Below are positions 1 to 5,716 of a stretch of DNA of 6,313 bases, in pieces. The translations under genes were made by a program, and so were the position numbers. The stretch covers positions 1 to 6,313 of the forward strand of contig CANNLO010000283.1 in NCBI GenBank assembly GCA_947505055.1. The letters run 5' to 3'. Numbering within the stretch: the first letter of the stretch is position 1; every line of letters starts with the position of its first letter. Origin of the DNA: Methylococcaceae bacterium. Lineage in GTDB: Bacteria; Pseudomonadota; Gammaproteobacteria; Methylococcales; Methylomonadaceae. The notes under the pieces were generated by a model, which was given only the letters and a program-made list of their open reading frames with translations, was not told where the DNA came from and made no database searches.

Positions 1-186
1 AACATTCTTAGTGTTGACTGCGAAATTGCTTTGCTTTGGGGGAAATTGCGCGTTCCGGAATATCAACATGCGCTGGATAAATTAATTGCTGCAACTGCGT
101 TAAACTACGATCTTACTGTTGTTACGCGTAATGTCAAAGATTTCGAAAGTACAGGTGTTAGTCTATTGAATCCTTTTGTAGAGTAA
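1..186 (+). CDS. PIN-domain toxin (VapC/FitB-like), C-terminal fragment
   Basis: This is the last 61 codons of a gene entering from the left edge, in frame 1 and ending with TAA; its start is outside the window. The translated piece carries the C-terminal block typical of VapC/FitB PIN-domain proteins: Asp26 followed by L-I-A-A-T-A (the D-x-x-I-A-A-T-A helix, whose Asp is one of the metal-binding acidic residues), then V-V-T-R-N-V-K-D-F (residues 40-48) and the closing G-V-x-L-L-N-P-F. Family members are small Mg2+-dependent ribonucleases of about 130-150 aa that act as the toxin of a type II toxin-antitoxin pair and cleave tRNA, rRNA or mRNA. By the usual gene order the antitoxin should lie just upstream, outside the window. 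The gene converges on jetD and is not part of that operon. The family call is strong; activity and target cannot be judged from a fragment. Confidence 0.88.
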   Translation, partial: NILSVDCEIALLWGKLRVPEYQHALDKLIAATALNYDLTVVTRNVKDFESTGVSLLNPFVE

Positions 187-252
187 AAGGTAATAGAATG
201 CACTAAAACTGAGCTAAATTAAAGTGATATACATGTTCAGAGCGATAACGGG
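187..252. other. Convergent intergenic gap, no clear terminator
   Basis: These 66 bp are AT-rich and separate the stop codons of the plus-strand PIN gene and the minus-strand jetD gene. A bidirectional terminator would be expected here. I see no GC-rich stem followed by a T-run on either strand, only short imperfect inverted matches. Transcription may end by a Rho-dependent mechanism, or the two transcripts may overlap. Confidence 0.5.
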
Positions 253-1125
253 TTACAAAAAAATCGATTCCTGCTCTAAGGCCTTACCATAGTGTTGTGA
301 TAGACCACCTAATCTAATAAAGTCAGCATTCAAGGCATTCATGTCACTTAGCATTTCAATGGCATTTTCAAATTGCACACGGGTTTTCAACCAAATATCG
401 GTACTGCCAAATTTGTCCAATTTATTTTCCCAATCCGGCAGCCAATAAAAACGTAGAGTTGTGTCATAGTGAAGAGCTTTGGTCAACCGGACGTAGTTAG
501 ATAATCCAACGCCGTCATAGTCCGGGAACAAAATTACTTCATCGGTTCGTTTTTGTTCAGAAAGCCATTGTAATAACACGTCAGATAACTGCCCCGCATA
601 ATAGGCTAGACAACCGTTAAAATTTACCTGCAACCAGTCGTAGCGATCAAACAATGCCTGATTTTCTACTAAGAGTAGCGGCCTGTTACACTGCCATGCA
701 TGGCCGACGTTAATCTGTAAGGCAGCAGCGCCAAAGTGCTTGGTGAGTTCCGAAATATGCATCGCTTTATTTTCATCCTGCCAGACAACTTCAGAATCCC
801 AGGCTTTCATCAATAAATAACAGCACTCATGTCCGGTTTTGCCGGCCTTACTGTTGCGATCTATGCCAATATTGCGGCTGCGTGTCGGCAGATTGGCCGG
901 TAAAGAATCTTCATCCAACGGATGTAGTTGGCGTAGATAGTTGATAACGCTTTGCCGGTTAATGATCCGATAAACTGTGCTTCGGCCTTGTTTGAGAATT
1001 TCGATTTGCCGGGTGCTCAGCGCAAATTGTTCCAGTTTTTTTCGCTGGCTAGAAGTAAAGGCGGAGGCCGTTAGCAGCTGGTCACTGGCGAGCAGTAGCT
1101 TTAAAGCGACTGATAAAATGCTCAT
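253..1125 (-). CDS. jetD: JetD-like Toprim nuclease subunit of the Wadjet system
   Basis: The product is 290 aa and is the likely DNA-cleaving subunit. In characterised JetABCD systems JetD is a topoisomerase VI/Toprim-like nuclease that cuts small circular DNA trapped by the JetABC loop extruder. The Toprim signature is visible: a beta strand ending in L-L-L-V-E-N with Glu154, then V-I-L-F-P-D-Y-D-G-V-G-L with Asp202 and Asp204, the expected acidic metal-binding set. The C-terminus ends in A-L-E-Q-E-S, resembling the L-E-Q-E close of DUF2220 proteins. Residues about 36-65 look like a small winged helix-turn-helix, and R-N-I-G-I-D-R-N-S-K-A-G (84-95) is a basic patch before the nuclease core. 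It is about 100 aa shorter than the roughly 380-400 aa JetD proteins with DUF3322 plus DUF2220, so the N-terminal arm is reduced. The ATG overlaps the jetC stop by 4 bp (ATGA), with GAGG 10 nt upstream. The role rests on motifs plus position; activity is inferred. Confidence 0.85.
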   Translation of the reverse strand: MSILSVALKLLLASDQLLTASAFTSSQRKKLEQFALSTRQIEILKQGRSTVYRIINRQSVINYLRQLHPLDEDSLPANLPTRSRNIGIDRNSKAGKTGHECCYLLMKAWDSEVVWQDENKAMHISELTKHFGAAALQINVGHAWQCNRPLLLVENQALFDRYDWLQVNFNGCLAYYAGQLSDVLLQWLSEQKRTDEVILFPDYDGVGLSNYVRLTKALHYDTTLRFYWLPDWENKLDKFGSTDIWLKTRVQFENAIEMLSDMNALNADFIRLGGLSQHYGKALEQESIFL

Positions 1126-3923
1126 GGTTGCTTATCCTCATCTGAAAGAGTCTCCAGAATCTGCCAGTTGAGTCGGCTGATGTGGTTTTTACCCTTTGTG
1201 GTGCCGATGGGTACGCAATAGCGAGCGGTGATTTGCGGTTCTGGTGAGGCGAAAATCAGGGTAAAGCCAAATTCCTTTGCTATTTCAATTAAATTGCGTT
1301 GGTTACGCTGATCCAGCGAGGCGGCCTCATCCAGATAACAGACTGTTTTAATGGCTTTGCGTGGGTCCTGCATTTGATTAAGCATTGCCAGACCAGTAAT
1401 TAGTTTGGCCATAAGAACCGTACCATTTGATGCGGCGCTGTCGATGTCTTCAAATTCTGCCGGAGTTTGATTTTCTTTAGCAATAATAAAAACCAGCCGA
1501 AATAAATGCTCAACCCGCAAGCCGCCTCGCGCTTCACCTTCCTTGATCAATGTGTCTTTGGCCTTATTCAGTTCCTTATCATCCAACACTGCATTGTGGT
1601 CAAATATATCGAAGGAGTTTCCCGATTCAACTTGTTCCGAGGTGGAAATCAAGGTTTGTATCGCCCTGACTAAGGACTCTTCTTCTCTGGGTTCGATTTT
1701 AAATATCTTAAGATCGGAAAGCTGGCGGCGATTGATCTTATTATTAAACTCGCGCATCCGCCGTTTAAAGGTTTCCAGGCTGTCACGCAAATCCCGCAGA
1801 ATGGCCGCCACCTGTACCACAGCCGAACGGGCTTTACGTTCTATGGCGGCTTGTTCCTGGCCAAGTTGAGCAGTGTAATTAAATAAAGAGTTCAGTTCCT
1901 GTTCGACAGTATCCTGAGATTGAAATTTATTCACCCCATCGCGATGCAATTCCCCAAGTTGTTGGTTTAGTTCATCATCAATTTGTTTTAACTTTTGACA
2001 ATCGCAATTATAGCTTTCAATGCAGTCGGCTAATGTCGGCATAGCCAGTTCTGCGGATTCCATACAAGGGGAATAAGGCAATTGCTCCAGAAAGTTAAAT
2101 GGAGATTGTTGATCTCGACGTTGATGACGCGCACTGTTAATTCGGCGATGTTGGTTTTGTAGGTCATCCTGTTTGATTTTAAGGCTTGCCTGCGTTTGGG
2201 CGAGGGCTTTTTTCTTATCAGACAATGCAGATTCTTCCTGCTCAAGAACTTTCAGTTCTTCTTTAAAGCCTTCAATTGATTGTAATCTTTCTAACGCACC
2301 AGCCTGTAACGACAATAATTCTTCATAGTTTTTTACATCCCTTGCCAGATCCGTAATTTGCTGTTCCAGTTTTTGTTGGTGTTGCTTTTGTTGCGTCAAT
2401 GTCTCAACGGTTTTCAGCAAATTCTTCAACTCAGCCAGCTGATGTTCACAATCATTGATTTCGGCTTCCAGTTCCTGCATGGTTTTAATGGTGAGGTTAG
2501 GTTCCAGCGCCGACAAATCCAGTAACAATCCGGGCAGTTCCAACCGGTTAGCTGACAGCCGCTCTTCCAGTTTTGCGACAAATGACCGGAAGGCGGTTTG
2601 ATCGCTCAGTTCTACGGCATTGCCTTGAGCGACCGGCAAACTTAAAACCGATTTTGCCAGCAACCGGGTTAAGAGATCAAAGCTGTCAGTCGGCAATAGT
2701 TTTTGCAGTTGCAGATATAAATTGTTGTTGAGACTCGCCAGCTGCCGGTGCAGATCGGTTTGCTCCTTACTGATTTTTGCAATTTTTCTTTTGATCGCCT
2801 CGGGCGATTGCTGTTGTTCGGCATTGCCGATGCTACGAACCAACTCGTCGCGCTGTTTATGCAAGACTAGTTGCTGGGTTTGTAATTGCGCCAAGTCGCT
2901 GACAAACTGAAACTGAATGTTCAGCTCTCGATAACGCAGTTCAATTTTTTCCTGGCCTTTTAACGCGGTTTCGGTTTCGGCTTGGTCTTTGTAAATCGTT
3001 TTTTGGCGATTTTCCAAATCTGCGGCTTGCCCGGTCAAAACCTGAAGCCGCTGCCGGAGTTGTTCGGAAGTGGCGTTATTGTAGTCTTCCCACGCATTCA
3101 AACCTTGTTCTATGATGGGCCGCCACAGAATGATCTTGCCGCGTAACGCTAGCCGCGTTTGCTGACTGTCTTCCATGGCCGCAATAAGCAACTTATTGCG
3201 AAACACAGCGTCATACTGAGATTTGTCGTAGTTAACATCGGCAAAGGATTTGTCCCATTCACTTTTAAAATCGACGCTACGATCCTGTAAGTCGTTTTTA
3301 AAAATTTCCAATAAATAGTTTTTCACTTCCCTGCTATCCAGGCGGTCCAAGCGTAAAGTTCGGGTTAGAATGCGCTGATAAGTCGCTGCTTGTGAAGTGA
3401 ATTCCAGTGGGAAAATAGTCAAATCAGGATCGTCAGAACGTTGCTTTTGGCGATTACCGTACAACAATGCCCGTAAATCGGCTTGCGGATAAATTTTGGC
3501 CAGCTTTCCGCGTTCGAATAAACGACCGATTAATTTGGGTTGGGCGACCAGTTTGCCATCGTCCAATCGGTAATCATCAAGATCAAGACTGCCTTGGTAG
3601 GCGAAGTATTCATAATCATGGCTCAAGCCCTTGCCGACACAACCAATCACCGCCATGCCGGAAGGCAACAACACTTCCAACAAAATATAGGCACTGTTGT
3701 CGGGAAAATAAAAGCGTCTGGAATTTTCGACACTGTGCGCGCCAAAATCCATGTGCCGTTTATCGAGGATCAGTAAAAACTGAAGGGCATTGATCAAACT
3801 TGTTTTGCCGGTATTATTGGGGGCGATAATCGACACCGAATCGTCTAGCGGTAATTCGGCGCGACTGTAATCGGCGCTGTTCAATAACACCAGTTTTTGA
3901 AATCCATACTGTGCCAGGCTCAA
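1122..3923 (-). CDS. jetC: JetC SMC-family ATPase of the Wadjet system
   Basis: The 933-aa product is the SMC/MukB-like motor, which would dimerise, bind ATP between its heads and extrude DNA loops. Residues 1-270 form the N-terminal head with Walker A I-I-A-P-N-N-T-G-K-T-S (Lys40). Charged heptad-like coiled coil follows at about 278-400, a central non-coil region at about 400-478 fits a small hinge, and returning coil spans about 480-605. A Pro/Cys-containing break at about 605-640 may be an elbow or joint, then coil continues to about 740. The C-terminal head has an ABC-signature-like S-A-A-S-N-G-T (829-835), Walker B V-C-Y-L-D-E (Asp865, catalytic Glu866) and a D-loop A-S-L-D. It is shorter than MukB (about 1,490 aa) and JetC proteins of about 1,100 aa. 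The start is TTG: the consensus AAGGAGG lies 7 nt before it, a TGA closes the frame six codons upstream, and the conserved head begins immediately. It overlaps jetB and jetD by 4 bp each. A housekeeping MksB is less likely because jetD is attached. Confidence 0.93.
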   Translation of the reverse strand: MSLAQYGFQKLVLLNSADYSRAELPLDDSVSIIAPNNTGKTSLINALQFLLILDKRHMDFGAHSVENSRRFYFPDNSAYILLEVLLPSGMAVIGCVGKGLSHDYEYFAYQGSLDLDDYRLDDGKLVAQPKLIGRLFERGKLAKIYPQADLRALLYGNRQKQRSDDPDLTIFPLEFTSQAATYQRILTRTLRLDRLDSREVKNYLLEIFKNDLQDRSVDFKSEWDKSFADVNYDKSQYDAVFRNKLLIAAMEDSQQTRLALRGKIILWRPIIEQGLNAWEDYNNATSEQLRQRLQVLTGQAADLENRQKTIYKDQAETETALKGQEKIELRYRELNIQFQFVSDLAQLQTQQLVLHKQRDELVRSIGNAEQQQSPEAIKRKIAKISKEQTDLHRQLASLNNNLYLQLQKLLPTDSFDLLTRLLAKSVLSLPVAQGNAVELSDQTAFRSFVAKLEERLSANRLELPGLLLDLSALEPNLTIKTMQELEAEINDCEHQLAELKNLLKTVETLTQQKQHQQKLEQQITDLARDVKNYEELLSLQAGALERLQSIEGFKEELKVLEQEESALSDKKKALAQTQASLKIKQDDLQNQHRRINSARHQRRDQQSPFNFLEQLPYSPCMESAELAMPTLADCIESYNCDCQKLKQIDDELNQQLGELHRDGVNKFQSQDTVEQELNSLFNYTAQLGQEQAAIERKARSAVVQVAAILRDLRDSLETFKRRMREFNNKINRRQLSDLKIFKIEPREEESLVRAIQTLISTSEQVESGNSFDIFDHNAVLDDKELNKAKDTLIKEGEARGGLRVEHLFRLVFIIAKENQTPAEFEDIDSAASNGTVLMAKLITGLAMLNQMQDPRKAIKTVCYLDEAASLDQRNQRNLIEIAKEFGFTLIFASPEPQITARYCVPIGTTKGKNHISRLNWQILETLSDEDKQP
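1136..1139 (-). promoter_or_regulatory. Ribosome binding site for jetD (GAGG)
   Basis: On the minus strand GAGGATAAG precedes the jetD ATG, with 10 nt between GAGG and the start codon. The site lies inside the last codons of jetC, so jetD can be initiated directly as well as by coupling to jetC termination. Confidence 0.55.
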
Positions 3924-4483
3924 AGCATATCCTCCTTGGCTTCATCCTTATTGTGGTCGGGCCGTTCAGCCTGCGCCAGTTCTTCAAACAGGTCCAGGTA
4001 ACGATGTACTGCGGGTAACAGTCGATAGGCTTCGTCTTCAAACACCAGGAAGCCGACACGCGAGGCACTGTCTAAAATCTCTTTTAGCGTTTTCGGACCA
4101 TTTATTTCTTCGGCTTCGAATAGGGCGTAATACTGCTGCCACAGCTTGTCTAGCAACGGAGTATCAAGCCGCCATTGCTGAAACTGAAATAAATGCAAGC
4201 CTTGATCGGCTTGATATTCAAACAGCAACATCAGCAGCAAGGCAAGGCGACGGGTTAGCTTCCCAGTATAAGAACTGGACAACTCGGTTTTAAAATAAGC
4301 GAAACCGCGCCCATCCACTATCAGCACAAAACCTAGCGCGGCAAACAGGGACTCATAGTGGTTTTGATGATTCTCCAGTTCGACCCACAGTTCGGTATCC
4401 TGTAAACGGTTTAAATGGGCGCCTGAACTTAGCAGTTTAAAGAGTGGTTGTAACTGGGTCAGAGCGTTAAAATCAATGGTCAT
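3920..4483 (-). CDS. jetB: JetB, MksE/MukE-like subunit of the Wadjet system
   Basis: The 187-aa product resembles the DUF4194/MksE-type small subunits that bind the kleisin and help load DNA onto the SMC motor. The N-terminus L-F-K-L-L-S-S-G-A-H-L-N (14-25) followed by Y-E-S-L-F-A-A-L-G-F-V-L-I-V-D-G-R-G-F-A-Y-F (43-64) is the typical opening, a first winged helix whose wing is the D-G-R-G-F turn. A second winged helix is seen at about 131-165 (L-K-E-I-L-D-S-A-S-R-V-G-F-L-V, then Y-R-L-L-P-A-V-H-R-Y-L). The last 15 residues are charged and probably disordered, and their DNA contains the jetC ribosome binding site. The ATG overlaps the jetA stop (ATGA). No Shine-Dalgarno is visible before this ATG, where the minus strand reads GCGCTTGATTCTTT, so translation probably depends on ribosomes finishing jetA. 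Length is normal for the family. Assignment is firm from sequence pattern and position between jetA and jetC. Confidence 0.88.
   Translation of the reverse strand: MTIDFNALTQLQPLFKLLSSGAHLNRLQDTELWVELENHQNHYESLFAALGFVLIVDGRGFAYFKTELSSSYTGKLTRRLALLLMLLFEYQADQGLHLFQFQQWRLDTPLLDKLWQQYYALFEAEEINGPKTLKEILDSASRVGFLVFEDEAYRLLPAVHRYLDLFEELAQAERPDHNKDEAKEDML
3931..3937 (-). promoter_or_regulatory. Consensus Shine-Dalgarno (AAGGAGG) for the jetC TTG start
   Basis: The minus strand reads AAGGAGG ATATGCT TTG, a full anti-16S match with 7-nt spacing to the TTG. The site is written in the Lys-Glu-Asp codons 183-185 of jetB. The ATG inside ATATGCT is only 2 nt from the site, belongs to the jetB frame and is followed directly by CTT TGA, so it is not a competing start. 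This decides the TTG as the jetC start. Confidence 0.85.
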
Positions 4484-5661
4484 AAAGAATCAAGCGCGTG
4501 GCTGTGGTGTCGAATCGCGACCTGCTTGAGTGCAATGCGCGTTTCTTCGTTGTCGGGGATAGCGGAAATATCAGGTAAGCGGATGAAGGTGTGATAAAGC
4601 CTTAACAAGGTTATGTCCTGATAATCGCTGTAATGATTAGCCAGCCAGCGCATTAAGTCTGGTAGCGGCAGGCTCTGATAAAAGTGTTTGCGGATAGCCT
4701 CTTCATCGACGCGTTCCAGCTGAATCTGCGTGTCCTCAGTCACCAGTTCCGGAAATTCAACGGATTTAGGCTGATAGTGTCGCACTTGTGCCATTAACGT
4801 CAACAATTCTGGGCCGATGGCGACCGATACCAAACGTTCTTTACGCCAAATCGGCAAACTCTGCTGCGGGAAAGTTTTGCGCAATCCTTTTTTGCGCACG
4901 TCACTCAGTAATTGCCCAATCGCGGCACTTAACTGGTTATGACGGCGAACCTCTTCTCTAAGTGGCATCAAGGTGTTGGTGCACTGTTTCAAGGCGATAA
5001 GTCCTGCTTGCCGTAACTCTTTAACCCTGAATCCTATCTGCCGTAACAAACGCTGATGGCTGTATAAGCCGCCTTGAATCGCCAGTTGCTGAGCCAGTAT
5101 TTCCAGTACTCTTTCGGCTTCCTCTAGTAACGGATAGAAACTTCCACCGGCTCCGGTATCCATCAGTTCGGTCATCGGCAGTACATAGCGATCATAAGCG
5201 TCCAGCACTTCACGATAACGACAGGCCAATTGCATCCGCTCATCGGCTGCTTTGGCACGTTCCGCAATATCCTGGATGGCATGCGTATCCTGATCCAGTT
5301 GTTGTAAAATTTGCCGAAGTTGATTGTCTATGCGCACCGCTCCTTGTTGCAGAGCTGCCATATCCCGATTCTGCATCGACTGATGCAATTGATCCAGGCC
5401 GGTTTTAATGTCAATAATCCGGGCTTTTAGGATATCCGACAAGCCCAGCTCATGTTCATGCAACAGGCTGCCGACAAATTGGCGGACGGTTTCGTTGAGT
5501 TGCAACGTATTCCTGTGCGACATTTGAATCAATAATTCGGCGTTGACCAGATGTTGCAAACGCTCCACCCATTGTTCGGCCGATTCGTGCAAATAGATTT
5601 TTCCAATTAACGCCAGCACCTCATCCCGCTCATAGGCAATGTGATCGCGGCCCAACAGCAT
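4480..5661 (-). CDS. jetA: JetA, MksF/MukF-like kleisin subunit of the Wadjet system
   Basis: The product is 393 aa from the first ATG. It is assigned as the kleisin that bridges the JetC heads and carries JetB, from its all-helical character and its place as first gene of the A-B-C-D order. Residues 1-65 resemble a MukF-type winged helix (E-V-L-A-L-I-G-K-I-Y, then W-V-E-R-L-Q-H-L-V-N-A-E-L-L-I and a short beta wing). Residues about 75-260 are long amphipathic helices rich in Gln, Leu and Arg. Residues 330-385 may be a C-terminal winged helix binding the second JetC head. It is shorter than JetA of the best known systems (about 480-500 aa), and I cannot place it in DUF3375. The frame continues upstream of this ATG without a stop for about 25 codons and encodes plausible protein (…L-I-R-A-L-D-K-H-W-D-A-I-E-R-I), with no ATG, GTG or TTG in it. 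An ATT at 5719-5721, overlapping the WYL stop, would give 413 aa. The ATG has only a weak AGAG ahead. Function is known of the family, not shown here. Confidence 0.8.
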   Translation of the reverse strand: MLLGRDHIAYERDEVLALIGKIYLHESAEQWVERLQHLVNAELLIQMSHRNTLQLNETVRQFVGSLLHEHELGLSDILKARIIDIKTGLDQLHQSMQNRDMAALQQGAVRIDNQLRQILQQLDQDTHAIQDIAERAKAADERMQLACRYREVLDAYDRYVLPMTELMDTGAGGSFYPLLEEAERVLEILAQQLAIQGGLYSHQRLLRQIGFRVKELRQAGLIALKQCTNTLMPLREEVRRHNQLSAAIGQLLSDVRKKGLRKTFPQQSLPIWRKERLVSVAIGPELLTLMAQVRHYQPKSVEFPELVTEDTQIQLERVDEEAIRKHFYQSLPLPDLMRWLANHYSDYQDITLLRLYHTFIRLPDISAIPDNEETRIALKQVAIRHHSHALDSL

Positions 5662-5716
5662 AATGCGCTCTATTGCGTCCCAGTGTTTATCTAAAGCTCG
5701 AATCAGGCTGCGAGGG

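Noticed and set aside
239..277. Short inverted match (AGAGC…GCTCT) near the jetD stop as a terminator
   Set aside because: The arms are 5 bp with imperfect extension and a long AT-rich loop, and no T-run follows on the minus strand; it also lies partly inside jetD coding sequence.
977..1171. Plus-strand open frame across the jetC/jetD junction
   Set aside because: Antisense to the jetD N-terminus and jetC C-terminus, with no ribosome binding site or domain.
1543..1869. Plus-strand 108-codon open frame inside jetC
   Set aside because: Antisense to the JetC coil and head; its Ser/Arg/Leu-rich product mirrors coiled-coil codons and matches no family I know.
3467..3793. Plus-strand open frames opposite the start of jetC
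   Set aside because: They lie antisense to the conserved JetC head, overlap each other in two frames, and encode low-complexity His/Arg/Cys-rich peptides with no recognisable domain.
3814..4068. Minus-strand open frame in another frame over the jetB/jetC junction
   Set aside because: Fully overlaps two well-supported genes and has an unnatural Arg/Trp/Thr-rich composition.
253..5661. Housekeeping MukBEF or MksBEF condensin without nuclease
   Set aside because: A Toprim-type nuclease gene is joined to the operon by a 4-bp overlap, which is the hallmark of JetABCD/MksG-type systems rather than a pure chromosome condensin.
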